Part shown: one piece after another, positions 39,126 through 52,000 of the stretch
Numbering within the stretch: the first letter of the stretch is position 1
How the letters are laid out: the number at the start of each line of letters is the position of its first letter
From: Protostelium mycophagum
Taxonomy: Eukaryota > Evosea > Variosea > Protosteliida > Protosteliaceae
Length of the DNA stretch: 64,000 bases
Reading direction: 5' to 3'
Assembly: GCA_002081555.1 (NCBI GenBank)
Contig: MZNV01001973.1
Span: forward strand, 1 to 64,000
Notes under the pieces: model-generated
The model's input: only the letters and a program-made list of their open reading frames with translations
Database searches by the model: none
Told to the model about the DNA's origin: nothing
Program-made: the position numbers and the translations under genes

Positions 39126-40712
39126 TCACAGCTCGACATCCTCAAGTGGCTGTGCTGTGTCGGTGTTTTCGCTCTCTTCCACTTGTTCTTTTGTTGGTGT
39201 GGCGACTTCCTTTATCGGTAAGGGCGCGTGTCCGAATGGCGTGTACAAGGGGGCGGGGGCGGGGACAACAGCAGGGGGAGTTGAACGCGGTGGGAGGGAG
39301 ATGATGGGGGGTGATGATAGGGGTGGGGGGGATAAGACCGGTGGGGGGGACACTGCGTCCTCAGACTGTACAGGCAACACGGCAGGAGAGGACGAATTGT
39401 CGATCTCAGTTGGGGGTTGGAGGCTGCCCAGAAGTGTCTCATCTTTCGAAGGAACGCTTTGCAAAATAGCAGGGTATTCGGCCGCAGCTTTCGTCTACAA
39501 CTCGTCACAAACTCACCAAGTTTAGATGCAAAACGTAAACATACCTGTCCTGATTGTGCCTTCATTTGGGGTCCCGTCTTTGTGACTTTTGTTGGGATCC
39601 TGTGCAAGAAGCCAAAACCGACGTCACATCCCATGCTTCCCTCACCTCCCCAGTCTGAGTTGGGGGTTATGTTCACCTGAAGTATTGAGGATCTACAACG
39701 AAGAAAATTGTCGGTTGAGGATTGTAGATTCGTCGTGATCACAACAGAAAGTGCAGATTTTTTATGCGTGTGAAATAATGCGGCCGGGCCGCAAAAGCAT
39801 CTATTTTTAGTTCATCTACAATGAGACAAGACCCCACCAGTCTCATTTTCTCTGTCTCGGTGGAATAAACGTAAAGAAGTACGGGCTTCTCCTCATTGGC
39901 AGAGATGAGAGAGTAGAAATCTTCAGAGGACTTGAACTGTTGGTCTGGAGTTCCCACGATGTAGTCGCTGCCAGCGACCAAGCCGGCCTGGGAGGCTGGG
40001 GATTTCTCGTAAATCTACAACGAGTCACCAAATTTTGTGGCAGAAAAGATGTTTGATTATTTATTTTGTACGACGAAGAGTTAATTTTTTGCAAAGAATT
40101 TTAACTTGGAAATTTGAAAAATTGAAACTCTTTCACAAGGAGCCACCACTCAAATCAAATAACATGAATCAGTGATTTGATGATGGTGGATGAAAGAGAC
40201 ATACCTCTAAAACATGCCATACGAATTCGGTGGCGGCTTCCACTGTACAGTAACGAATGCTGATGCCGGCAAGACCGCTGCCTCCCCAGTTATCATTTGG
40301 CACGAGAGAGGCATCTGCAAGAATTCAATCAGTATCATCACTTCTCAAGGGATTTGATCAGATCCAATTCTTAAAATTCGTAATGGTTTCAGAATGGTCG
40401 AACATTTAGTCGAGATCTCACTTCTAATTGTGTCAAACTTGCTATTATAGACCACCAAGTCGACTGGCTTATTGATGTTTTGTCTTAGTGTATCGACAAA
40501 AGATGGATCCTCCTTTTCCTGGATCACAGAATCAACATTTGGTGATGGATCTTTATCGTGTGAACACGCACATAGAGTTTACCGTTGGCCCCGATAATGA
40601 AGTCAAAATAGGAGTCCAGCCCTGCGGCTTCTCCTGGACTTCCACCTTGCACTTGGAGGACATGAAATCCTGCTTGTGGACTGTTTGAAGGTGTGCTCTG
40701 CTCGTTGCCCAT
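39126..40712 (-). CDS. Golgi reassembly stacking protein (GRASP55/65)
   Basis: GRASP tethers Golgi cisternae and takes part in unconventional secretion. Start MGNEQSTPSNSPQ has Gly2, the N-myristoylation position. The first PDZ-like domain reads GFHVLQVQGGSPGEAAGLDS, FDFIIGANGKL, then VDLVVYNSK. The second is GGSGLAGISIRYCTVEAATE, VWHVLEIYEKSPASQAGLVA, SDYIVGTP. A third segment VNITPNSDWGGEGSMGCDVG, GFGFLHRIP matches the end of the GRASP core. The C-terminal region is Ser/Pro-rich (SPPPVLSPPPLSSPP), as is usual. Seven or eight exons; two acceptors carry TGACNNGTTGTAG. The stop is at 39126-39128. Confidence 0.92.
39495..39507 (-). promoter_or_regulatory. Conserved intron 3' end TGACGAGTTGTAG
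   Basis: Minus-strand acceptor before the last GRASP exon (ACGAAAGCTGCGGCC, T-K-A-A-A). Confidence 0.6.
40015..40027 (-). promoter_or_regulatory. Conserved intron 3' end TGACTCGTTGTAG
   Basis: Minus-strand acceptor in GRASP; the exon begins ATTTACGAGAAATCC (I-Y-E-K-S), inside the second PDZ-like domain. Confidence 0.65.
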
Positions 40713-40895
40713 CTTCGATATGCAACGTGGGAAAAAGGTGATATGGGCACAATGTTTTACGACGAAAAAACGTTTTCATGTTCTTCAGAGGATGACACGA
40801 TGAATGTGGGTACTCCTTGGGAGGTGTTTGCTAGTAAAATATGTGATGTGATTCGAAAAATGGTGACCCGATGATTGATTTAGTACATTCTTCCT

Positions 40896-41271
40896 TTAAA
40901 GTTCGATCAATTGCTCAAATTTGCCGTTCATAAAGACCAGACTGTTCTCGTTCTCGAAGATCAGAGCACCATCTATGCTCTTGTGCTTGAGGAGCCAAGC
41001 GATGGCCTCAGGTATCTCGACGGCAGGCTTGAAACTGTGGATCTTAGACGTAGAGGGCAGGTCCTCTCCTTTGATGATGGACGCTCTATCAATATGAGTC
41101 CAAACAAATAGCAATACAAAGAAACGACTTGGCACGGTTCCATTGTTTAGAGAGCCATCTTACAAGAGAAAGGAATAATTACCTGGCTACTTTCCATTTG
41201 TATATCTTGGCGAGTATTGGGCGAGGGATTGTCTCCACACAGGTTTTGATGCTGGCCATATCCTCCGACAT
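40896..41271 (-). CDS. Hypothetical small protein
   Basis: Start MSEDMASIKTCVETIPRPIL at 41271. A second exon reads RASIIKGEDLPSTSKIHSF, KPAVEIPEAIAWLLKHKSID and GALIFENENSLVFMNGKFE, ending QLIEL at 40896-40898. The splice acceptor is uncertain: one choice keeps a hydrophobic FFVLLFVWTH stretch, another (longer intron) removes it. About 90-105 residues. I do not recognise the family. Confidence 0.45.
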
Positions 41272-41968
41272 TTTGTCTGTTCTAGTGTTAATCCTTTATC
41301 TGATGCCTGATGTTGATATGTTTCTCTTCTTCGAATTTTGAGGTCTATAAGCCCGCTTCACCTCTCTTACCTTGTTCTTTATTGGTGGAACTGTGTGATC
41401 TTTGGATGCTGTTTTCGAGATCTGTCTCCTTTTCTTCAGGAACCGAAGAGAAAACTCACCCCGAGGCCGAAAAAACCACAACAAAGAGGGCAGTCCCATG
41501 AGTACTATGCCAAGAGCCTCTCAAGACAGTACAGATGGACAAGGTCATCCAAGAGGCGAGATAAGAGTGGTCTCACTGTTGGCATGATCACATTTCCCGA
41601 AACCACGATCACCCACAAGAAACTCTCAATTTCGGGGCGAAATCGACTTGTCCACCTGCAAGTGAACCAAAAGAAGGTGATAGAAAATGTGTCCTTCATC
41701 TTCCATGAGACAGGACACTGGCAAAATCAATTGAAGGGAAGGGAACCTGCCCAAACCAAAATGTTGTGACAACTGTCCTCTGAATTGTCTCCTGTTTGCA
41801 GCTGTCACACCCAAAACATAATGAAAAATAAATCTCAAGCAAAATAAATGTGGAGAATGTAATGATCTCATCTACAACGACTTTTTTATTTTCGAAAAAT
41901 TGGTGACGATCCTCTTTATGTTCTGATATGTACATATAACGTCTATAGAAGCTCTTTCTACAGACACA
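41272..41968. other. Stretch without a supported gene
   Basis: Open frames exist on both strands (one plus-strand frame of about 140 codons, 41338-41769, with SGLTVGMITFPETTITHKKL), but there is no start context, splice pattern or domain that I can support. Either a short unrecognised gene or UTR. Confidence 0.3.
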
Positions 41969-43247
41969 TCATCTAAGGAAGGCCTTCTGCAGGCTCCACA
42001 GCACGTGCATCGGCAGGTGCTCTCCCTCCTCTAAAAGTTTCTGGGTGAAATCTGGGGGTGATATTACGCCAAGATAGTGTAAAAACTTCACTGCTGCCCC
42101 AAAATACTGGAGAGTTTGTTCCAGTAAATCATGATCCGTTCGCTGTAGAATTTAGAAAATATTCAGAAAAAATTTGAAATAATTCGAAAATATAAAATTC
42201 TGTGACGGAAAAATAAAATCGAAGACCGACCTCGATCACTTGGATAATCAGAATGGTCAATGTATCGCATAGAATGGGTTGGTGTTCGTGTCTTATCGTG
42301 TAAGTGTGATCCACACCAGGCTTCCACCACATTGTATTTGAAGCGTTCTGAAATGTATAAACATCTTTGGTCATCGATCATTCGTACCTTCACGCGCTGC
42401 ATTTCGAGGGCTCTGATGACGACACCGGCCATCGCTTTCAAAAAAGCCCTCTCTACTTCGGTTAGCCTCCTCGCGCTTGGGTCCCAAAGACAAAATGTGC
42501 CTGCCATGGTGAGTACATCCTCCATGATTCGGTGATGTATGGATCATGATCACCTATGTTATGTCCTTTACTCGTGATGAGAGGAACGCCAGCGTAGAAC
42601 CTAACACCGTTTTGTACCACCTGCCCATGCATTTTATATGGTCCCTGAGGTACACATTGGCATTCGTTTCTTCATGATTTCTACTTACGCTTTCTGCATC
42701 TTCCAATACGAGTATGTCTTGTCCACATATAGTATAGGCACAAAGTGCTGTTGTCCTCGGCCAGCTGTTTTTGATTTGATTGTCTGTTGTTGCCAAGGCA
42801 TAAGCAGTCTGTTGATCTTCGTGCATGCCGGTTATGCCACAATAGTACACGCCCATGATCTTCATTAATCAATCAGTTTGGAACGTAATTAAAATAAGTA
42901 ATTTCATCTGTCGACCAATTTGATGTTTTAAACGGTCAACATCGACAGAATTAGGGAGGCAGTAGTGTGATTTGTGAATGTTGTGATGTATTCTCCTCAC
43001 CCTTTGCATTAAGGCAGCCAATGCTTCAAGTTCTCTTGTAACCTCATTGAACTACCAGAGATCAAACTGAATCCACATATATCAGACCTACATTCAGTGA
43101 TCGTAGGTCTTGTATTCGTTCCTCCTCTGTATTCGGTTTTGGCACACTGGTTGGCCAACAGTAGACCTCTTCCATCCTCTCTACTAATCTGTGGAATGCC
43201 ATCATTGGATTTGGTTCTTTATACTTTAAGTTTTCCTTGACAACCAC
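41969..43247 (-). CDS. GAF-domain protein
   Basis: Start MVVKENLKYKEPNPMMAFHR at 43247. After a helical N-terminus (LEALAALMQR), short exons assemble a GAF fold: CAYTICGQDILVLEDAES, LRDHIKCMG-type sequence, then GVRFYAGVPLITSKGHN joined to IGTFCLWDPSARRLTEVERA and FLKAMAGVVIRALEMQRVK. The RFYAGVPL...IGTFC-D block is the GAF signature. GAF domains bind small ligands such as cyclic nucleotides or sense redox state; the ligand is unknown here. The C-terminus (LLEQTLQYFGAAVKFLHYLG) is helical and of unknown type. It ends QKAFLR at TGA 41969-41971. Confidence 0.8.
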
Positions 43248-43635
43248 GCGAGATTTGATCGTTTTTCACCTCTTTCCGCAAAACCACCGAATTTCGCACG
43301 ACAAGGCAAGCTTAATATTCCAGGGTGTTGTCACAATTTACTTGTCTTGAGCTGCTTGCTACCTCTTTATTCACAACACCATGCCCACTGTGGGTGAAGT
43401 GTTTCTACAGACGGTTTATCCAGTCCGTGAGGGGTGATGACTCATCAATATGATATCAAAATTAAGAGGATACTTGTAGTGGAGCGTAGCAACTGTTGTT
43501 GTGGCGGAACTCTTGGAAATTTCGCATGCACAGGGCTTTGAAATATTATTGAATTATCCATTCATTAAGATCTTCGGTATTAACCGTGCTTCATCACGTA
43601 CTGACAGTTTACTACTCAGATCAACATAAATTTGT

Positions 43636-44324
43636 TTATTGGACACATTCGATCTCATTTTTGTTCGTGATTGTCTTCACGATTGCTTTGGCCAGAGCAC
43701 TGTTCTGTCCAGATATAATCTGCACACATCAATCTCGTTGTAGATAGACAGTAGATCCACCCACTGCGGGGTGTTACCCTTTGGATCAGCGTGATGAACC
43801 ACCGTCACTTTCACTCTCTTTGTATTTTTGATGCACTCCGCTCAGTTGATGCGTCAACATCTTCACATGCGTGGCACACTCACATGACATTTTGCCTCTC
43901 TGATGTGATGATGGTGTCGGCACATTCTGCAGAATGGATGATGATGCATCTCCATCTAATAACTCTCTCACACTGTTTCACTTTCTTCTCATTTGTCACA
44001 TGCTGGTCCGTCATCAAGAGACATGCATTGTCACTCACTTGGCCCGAAGGTCGCTCACAATCGGGCTCAACGAGGCCAATCGCTTCCGGCTGCACGAACT
44101 TGGGTAACAATGTCCAAAAGAGCCATAATATGATTGTCCTCGGTGCGATCTCATCGCCGTACCCGGATCTCGCATAATCTAACGCACCCAGCTGCCTCAA
44201 CATTCAAGTCATGCCGTTAAAAATCAACTATCCATCTCATTTTGTTAAATGGATCTGATGTACTCACGCGATCTATCTCATTACAAAGATTGACAATCTT
44301 TCGGCACTTGCAGTTGGACCTCAT
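43636..44324 (-). CDS. Hypothetical protein, provisional exon model
   Basis: A provisional model joins MRSNCKCRKIVNLCNEIDR to LGALDYARSGYGDEIAPRTI, ILWLFWTLLPKFVQPEAIGL, QCERVIRWRCIIIHSAECAD, then TKRVKVTVVHHADPKGNTPQ and W-IISGQNSALAKAIVKTIT, ending IECVQ. Each join uses a short intron, and one donor is weak (GTCATG). I do not recognise the product. The tail HADPKGNTPQ recalls an ankyrin-like loop, but no full repeat is seen. A further open stretch at 44417-44611 may be a separate exon. Confidence 0.35.
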
Positions 44325-44801
44325 TCACCAGAGAGAAGTCACCCTCTTCAAAAAGCTAGCTGTATCAGAGACAGTCTACGCTTGTATCCCACCTCCATAA
44401 ATCTGTCTGTCCTCTGTCAAATGAAAGTTTTTGGCACCTTCCGCTGCTGATCCGACCCCGCCTTGGGAATCTTATTATGAAAACAACACAGCCCTACAAA
44501 CAGCAGTTTGGCGATGGATTCATGCGATGTGATCAACAACACAGCAACAGGGTACCCAAGTCTACTGGGCAGAGCCATCATGAGAAAACCCATTTTCAGA
44601 TGATTTCCCACAAATTAACAAAAGCATGTTCATGAACAACTTCCTTCGTCCTAATGAGACCTCACATAACATCATCAACTGAAAGAAGGACAGTGAATGG
44701 TTTGTACAGTTCTTTATAAGAATAGATACACAAGCTTTTTGTCCTCCTATCTACGACCAGTCAGTACGTACTTTCACAGTTTAAGAGGATGTTGGTGTTC
44801 T
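44325..44801. other. Region without a supported gene
   Basis: Contains a minus-strand frame (MALPSRLGYPVAVLLITSHE) that might be an exon, but its joins cannot be phased. No RNA gene or repeat was seen. Confidence 0.3.
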
Positions 44802-47800
44802 TTACCTTGGAATGTAGAAGTTTTTTGTGTTGGAAACTCTCTGCGATTTTTCCAACCAGCCAATCCCTTCTTCTGTCTTGCCGATGGATGTTAAAATTTC
44901 GCCAAGATCTTTACAACATCTACAACGAGTCAACATATGTTCTAAAAATAGAACCCGTGACGTGTATGAAGGAAGAAATGACCTGATCAGGTCAGATTTA
45001 ATTCTGACGACGCTCTCCTCATGCTGTGTCTTCCTCTCTTGCATCTCATCCCTCTTGTACTCATCCATCTACAACGCGTCAACTCGAATTTTCGCAGAAA
45101 TTTCGAACCTTCCCGGCAGCCGTGAGATGGTCCATCTCGGCCTGGATCATGTTCGCCCATTCTGTGTATATTTGTATGTGGAGGGGGCATATAGACATCA
45201 CGCGCTCAAACAACTGTATGGCGGTTTCATTCCCTTGCCACGCTCGACGCCTTGTAGATGACCACACGCTGATATCATTCTCACTGATGACGTCAGCATA
45301 CGTCATTCATGATATCATGGAATGGAAAGAATTTGTTGGGTCTACAACGCGATGTGGTCACGTGACTTGAGATTTCCAGGAAATTTCACCTGAATTCTAG
45401 GGCTTGTATGGCCTCTTCAAAGCACCTCTGCGAAGTATGGAAATTTCCCATTTTTGAATGGAGCGTCGCCAGGCCCAAATAGACGGTCCTGTGTTTCGAT
45501 GTGGTCTGGGCTTTGCTGTAATGCTCCAGTGCAGTGTTGAATTGGTTCATTCTTTGGTAAATATCCCCCAGTAGTGTGTGTACTCTCGTCTACAACTCGT
45601 CAGAATTTAACAAAATGTTTCATCTTGAGATCTACAACTTTCATGTACATTTTCAGACCGAAAGACGTCATACCTGCTGCCTCTTATGCGATTCCTTCAG
45701 CGAACCGTTCGTGTTCACGTGACAGATCACGTGACAATTTATGCATTCTTCAATCAACCGGAGCTCTTCCTCCAACTCGGCCTTGGCTTCGGCGTCATTT
45801 CCCAACATATAATGACATTTCGCCAACTCATAGCATAATTTCTTATTAGGGGCCAGTTCTAAGGCCTTTTTGAATGCCGCGAGGGCGTTCTCGAACTCAT
45901 CTAGCTCGGTGAAATAGAGGGTACCGAGGAGTATGTACCCATTGGAATATTTGGGGTATCGTTCCAGAAGCTCCATCAACTGATGGGGTTGAGTGATGTG
46001 GGATGATGGTTGAATGTGATGAGTCATGTCTTTGAGGATCAAAAGTTGCATGTGCTTTCACATTCAACATTGATAATGATGCATCATCGTATTAACCATT
46101 GCCGGCTCTGCCACAATCATGATTCAACAAATCACCTCATTCTTCAATCTGATTTCCGACATTTCAACTGCGACGTCTCACCTGCGAAATGGACTCCCTC
46201 GCACGCATGTTATCAGCCATCATCGCGATATCATACACGTAAGTGTCAGCCATGCCGTTCTGCGCTGGTGCGTAATTCGCGTCAAGTTTCAGAGACTGCC
46301 TGAAGAAATCGCGAGCTTGTTCATCATTACCTACATAAAGATGTCATTATGATATCACATTATTTTCACCAAGATGAGATGTCATGCATCATTATGATAT
46401 CATCGTCATGATATCATCATGAGACGATCTTGTATAAAGAGGATGACGTCATACCCGCTTCTGCGTGCACCCATCCCAACTTGGTCAGAGCGTGTATGTG
46501 ATCTGGATTCAACTTGATGGCAACCTCAAAATGTGTCCTCGCCTTTGTGGAATTTTTGTTGGAATTGTAGAGCCACGCGAGGCCGTAATGGACGTTCGGC
46601 AAATCCCAATTCTCAGACAGTGCTTTGCTGTAAAATTCAAAAGCTTCGTCGTTTCGGTCCAAGAATTGCAGTGAAGTGGCAATGTGGTTGAAACATCTGA
46701 AGAGTGTGAGAAAATTCAGTGAAATTTCGGAGAAAATTCGAACCTGGCGAGGGAGATGGGTGATTCGAAATCTGACCGAGATTTCTTGGAATTACGTCCG
46801 AATTCAGAAATAAAGTGGCAAGTGTAGATGTCGGTACAAGTGCGTTGTAGTGCGACCCCCACCTCAGTCTTCTCCTCTGACCTCCCTGTATCTCGTGAAT
46901 CTACAACTCCACAAATAACTGTCATGTGAACGGGTACAATCAATTGGTCCGGCACAAAAATTTGCGACTCACCTTCTTCTCCCTTGGGAAGGTGGTTCAG
47001 TGTAGATGAGAGGAGTGCCAGTACGGGGTTATTTGACATGTCGGTGGGTGGCATGACCTCGTGTCTCTTCTCCGTATACGCAGGGCTGAATTCTATTTTT
47101 GGCATCTGTCCGTTACTCTCGAATGTGAGGGGGTAAAGTTCTAGACTGGAAAATGTCGGCCGAAATTTCGATGGAAAATCACCTCTGCCTAAAGTGTTCT
47201 ATTGCTGCCACGTCATTATTCAATCTGTAGTATGTGTATCCCACGTTATAAAAATAGGACACCTGAAGAATGTCACCGTCTACAACGATGTAGTTTGGTA
47301 ATATCTGCTTGTCCATTCACAAAGAAGTACTCAGAAGTTTTTTCAAGACATCATAAGGACACAACCGCGGCAGCTGCCACAAACGGGGATATAATCAGGA
47401 TTGTTTCTGTCTTTATAATGAGGCCTAAATGGCAGCAGAGCTGCAGCTGATCATAGCGGCTTGTAGAGATTGGATATGCTGTCTCGCTAAGCCGTGAAAA
47501 GAAGGTATCACCAAATATAATCATGATAATCATGATGATCATGTTATGATAGAGCTGAAAAAGCATACCTCTGCTTCTTTTGTTGTGAATAAAGAGAGTG
47601 CTTTTGAGAAGGCCCATTTTGCAGAGGCATAGTCGCCCCATTGTACGGAAAAATAACCATGATTCATCCATGCCATTATATTGAGCGGATTGAGCTCCTC
47701 TGCACGCTCCAAGTGTTTAATGGCCTGTCTTCTGAGATGATGAATGAGGCCGTTTCTATCATCTAATGGTGGATCCTCTTGATGAAATCAGTATCAGATG

Positions 47801-48207
47801 GCTCGAAAATGTCTTTCATTCTGAGGAATCATACTTAGTAGAGAATAGATCCACGAGCAGGGGTCCAAACTGTGATCCAAAAGGCATGAAGAAGTCATGC
47901 CAAATAAGAAGCCTTGAAATGTGTGTGAAGAGTCATCTTTGTTGTCACACAAGAGGGCATTCTTGTTGTAATAGACGAGCTTCTCTAAATCTGCTTTTGG
48001 AACAATACCCAGAGATGAATGTGTGAAAGGAAGAGGCTTCCAGGACAGAATGTGATCGACAATAGACCTCCACTGAAAGCAGGTGTCACGGCAGGCACAG
48101 AGGTCTTTCGGATGAAGGTGCTCTAATATGAACACAAACAGTTCAGTAGAAAGATAAGAGAATAAATTAGTTGATCCGCCGGTTGCTTCTGTTTCCATGA
48201 GATCCAT
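44802..48207 (-). CDS. F-box protein with tetratricopeptide repeats
   Basis: The N-terminus (MDLMETEATGGSTNLFSYLS, then TELFVFILEHLHPKDLCACRD and QWRSIV) is an F-box, the SKP1-binding helix triad of SCF ubiquitin ligases. Spliced exons then give at least seven TPR-like repeats: KHLERAEELNPLNIMAWMN, ASAKWAFSKALSLF, EAFEFYSKALSENWDLPNVH, ARTHFEVAIKLNPDHIHALT, ARDFFRQSLKLDANYAPAQN, NALAAFKKALELAPNKKLCY and NTALEHYSKAQTTSKHRTVY. The C-terminus ends IGWLEKSQRVSN...YIPR at 44802-44804. Three acceptors carry TGACNNGTTGTAG. A possible upstream exon (48306-48460) splices in phase but shows no ATG. It may be a substrate receptor with TPRs as the target-binding part; that is inference. Confidence 0.75.
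44920..44932 (-). promoter_or_regulatory. Conserved intron 3' end TGACTCGTTGTAG
   Basis: Minus-strand acceptor before the last exon of the F-box/TPR gene (ATGTTGTAAAGATC, C-C-K-D). Confidence 0.6.
45069..45081 (-). promoter_or_regulatory. Conserved intron 3' end TGACGCGTTGTAG
   Basis: Minus-strand acceptor of the F-box/TPR gene; the exon begins ATGGATGAGTACAAG. Confidence 0.6.
45590..45602 (-). promoter_or_regulatory. Conserved intron 3' end TGACGAGTTGTAG
   Basis: Minus-strand acceptor of the F-box/TPR gene; the exon begins ACGAGAGTACACACACTACT (T-R-V-H-T-L). Confidence 0.6.
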
Positions 48208-49000
48208 CGATCTGGCATATGTGAATATGAGGTCTCATCAAGATGAGTGCATACAGAGACCAAAGGAAACACGAGAAGATAAAGAAGACGATCTCACCCT
48301 CTAATTGGCCCTATCTCCATCCAGTTCCACCAGCATAAAGGCGTAAAGCCCCAAACCCGTTTACAACTCTGGAATTTACCAAAGAATTCGACAGACAGCC
48401 TATCTCCGAATGTGTGAATGTCGGTCAGTGTCTGGAGGTCATAGTCGCTCCTGTGACTCAAGGTGGAAACGACTGATTTATACCCCCTGTGTCAGAACTG
48501 GCTGTGATTTCTTTACAGCAGTTAATAAAGTTTATCCATTTTGCACCATTATGTGATTATTTTATTGATGGTTTATTTCTTTTTGTGTTTGGTGACCTGG
48601 TCCATTGTGTACATGACTCACACGTTGGAGGTCAGAGTTAATCCTTTATCCGCCATATGAATGGAAATATTGGGAGATGTACACCAGTTTCATGATTAAT
48701 AAATGCACCTAAAAATAACTCAGTTTTTACAATCAGATGATATCAATAAATACAGACGTTTTGTCTTGGTATTTTGAATCTTTCCATTGTACACTGAGCA
48801 GCATGACTTGTACTCAGGAATGATCACCACATAAAGAGATGATGTTGTCACGCCCACTAGCATCTTCTATTTCACAAAAAATGGCAATAGTTGAAATGAC
48901 AAAAACAGAGAGTAACCCTGCAGATGGAGTACTCAGAGAACCCTTCCAACACATTACTCCAAAGACAATAAATCAGAGTGTTTTCATATTCTTTTATTAT
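48208..49000. other. Intergenic, with possible first exon of the F-box gene
   Basis: Between the F-box/TPR start and the SEC10 stop. Minus strand 48306-48460 has an open frame (TFGDRLSVEFFGKFQSCKRV) whose donor joins in phase to the F-box exon, downstream of a TATAAA-like box near 48480. It has no in-frame ATG, so it may be 5' UTR. Nothing else was recognised. Confidence 0.35.
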
Positions 49001-52000
49001 CTACATGAGCTTCGCTAACCAGGCCGCCTTGTAATCAGTCCTCTGTTGTATGAAGGTGATGACGTCATCTCTATCCGCCTGAGCCAGCAGCGTCCCGCTG
49101 AACACCACCTTCAGCTGCTCCGGATCGATGTTATGGACTTTGGAGATCTCTTTGAGCACGTCGAAGCTGTCGGTCACCTCTTTACTGCTAAACATTTTGG
49201 ACGTGTCACGGTACGTGCAGAGGTCTTGATATAGGCGGATCCCGCCAGCACCTTGGCTGATTTTGATGGTTTTGTAGTGGTTCCATAGCAACCTGAGTGG
49301 ATTATTCACGAATTCTGCATTTTGAAAAATAATCAGAAAAAAAATATTTTTTTGAGAATTATTTTTTCCGATTTTTCGAAAATCCGAAAAATCAAATTCT
49401 TTTCTGAAAAATCGAAAATTTTCTTGTGGCTCACTGAAACATTCTGAAACCAAATTCTTCTAAAATCGCGGATAGATTTTTTCCGTCCAAAGTCTGGCTG
49501 AGGACATTAACTCTGGCGGCCATGAAGCCGACGAGTTCTAGACATGTCGCCGATGCATTATTCGGAAAAATGGAGGAATCATCATCTCTCAATCGGTAAT
49601 CGGTCGACTTTTGATTCGACAAGATGGACTTGGCGATGTTGGAGAGAGGTGTGGTCGTCAAGGTTTCATATTTGAATTTTAAAAATGGCGGGAAATTTCA
49701 AGGATGTAACAGCATCACGCGGGCACGATATCATTGACTACAGCTCTGCCGCAGCATACAGACAACCCGTCGGCTCTGCCTCCAAAGCTCAAGATAGCCA
49801 CGAGACGAAGATCTATTTTTAGAACCGACCTGTGACCACTTTTCCCGGAAAAATCATTGATACGTAAAAGGATATCATTCAAAGACTTGGACATTCCTTC
49901 GTCAATTTTCTCTTCAAGTCTGTACAACGCACCGTTTTTCTTGTTTTCACAATAAGACAGGTCATTCGCAGACATAGAGATGTATTTGGACTGTGAAATT
50001 TCAGTGAAAATTCGAGGAAAGTTCAGAGGGAACGAAGATGACGAGCGTGAAATTTCGGAGAAATTTCAGGCACTCACCACATCTACGTGGAAATGTTTTT
50101 CCATGGAAACGACGATTTGGTTGAGGGACAATATCATCATAAAGAAGTCATCTACGAATGCCAACTGCTTCGCGTACGGACTTCTTATCCTATCCGGTAG
50201 ATTTGAGACGGCCCTGGGAGGAATTGAGTGGATCGAAAATTTGAGACGGATCGATTTTTTGGGACGGCTCAATCATTTGTGACGTTCGATGTAACGTGAA
50301 GGATCGACACTAATTAAAATAAAACAAAGGTACGGCTCGAAAAATTGAGACGGTTCAATTGATTGGGACGGCATGAATAATCGTGACGGTACTTACTTGC
50401 TCAGAGCATCTGTCACATATCGTCCAATCAAAAACTCTATCAAAATGCTAAACACCATACCGAGGTTCTGCGGCCTGAAAATTTGAGTCCGTCTACAATC
50501 GATTCTACAACACTCACAAATCGGCTTTAGGCGACAGGATGCAACATCTCTTGACTGCATAACTGCTTATACTCAAAAAATTGACTTTGGCGATTTCTGG
50601 GGAGATCATGCTTGTTCCGAGAATCTACAACGAGTCAATCATTTTGGCAGGAATTTCATACACTTTGGAAACGAATTTCTATTTCTTTGACAGCCACAAA
50701 CAAAACGAATTTTAGATCTTTCAACAGAGTGTCACTGTAGATAAATTCTACTTACTTCTGTTGGATTTTGCATCCTCGCTTCCTTCTGTGCCTAAATCTG
50801 CTCAGCGAAAATCCTCATCTCTCGTTGTAGACGCCCGTAACAACTCACCTCCACCAACTCCTGCTGATAACTATTTTTCAGCGATTTTTCTTCGTTTTTG
50901 GCGTATTCCAGCATGTCTTGGCCAAAGAGATCGTTTAAAATGGTTTCTTGACTTAAGAGGTCCGGCGGCAGTTTGTACTCTGAGAACGAATCCAGTATAT
51001 ACAGGACCTCGGTGTATGACTGGAAGAGGGTGCGCATGTAGAGTGACAGCTTTACGCCCATGTCATGTGTCAGGATCTGACGTAAAAATGATTTGACCTG
51101 AGAAATGTCAGAGAAAATTCGAGGAAATTTGTTGCTGTTTTCTGTGGAATATTGCAGATTGGATTTTTCAAGCTCACGGTAACAGACACGCTAATTACCG
51201 ACAATTTTAACGTGATTTGACCCCAATTTTTTTAATTTCGTACGTGATCCCGAAATTTCGATGAAATTTCAGGTAAAACTCACTCTGACGCCGAAAAGCT
51301 GGTTTATGAATTGCGACATGACCACATTGGGTGTGTCAAACACTTTGTAGATCATCATTCTCTCGTTTCTACAATTATCTCGAATCTTCTCGAAGAATTC
51401 CCGGAGGCGGGGGTCTTGTACACCACTATCGTCGTCTACAACTTCCGTGTTTATACTGGGAAATTTCTCAAAAAATTCATCGTGAAATATTTTTTTGGTA
51501 TACAAGGAGCAATAATATAAATAATTATTGTAAAAATAGAAATTAAATAATGATTTTAATTTCGAGTTTTAATTATTTAAAATAAAAAATTACCGTGATG
51601 CCAAATTCGTATCCTGTGTTACAATATTCGGATGTGGATTCTTGTACCTGAAATTTCTTTAAAATTTCATTTTTCATGATGACGTCATCACCCACCTCGC
51701 GATATAAGTTGCTATGCACGACTCTCCTCCGTTAAAATCGAATAAGATGAGGGAAAACTCTCTGATCTTGTTAAAGTCCGAGTCTTTGTTGGCCTCCGCA
51801 AAGTCATGAATTAATTTTTTTTCAAGCTCTCCGTGAAGTTTCGCGACTCTCTCTTTTCCCTGAAAATTCTTCAAAATTTCGATTGAATTTCTCTGAAATT
51901 TCTATGGGGGGAGAATGTATTTCTACATCGGTGTAGATGGATATAATTTTTTTGATTTGATTTACCTTCGTCATGCTGGCAGCGTCCAGTTCTGATGTGA

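Noticed and set aside
39082-39525. Plus-strand Gly-rich frame opposite the GRASP tail
   Set aside because: It is the complement of the Ser/Pro-rich GRASP C-terminus, which has family support on the minus strand.
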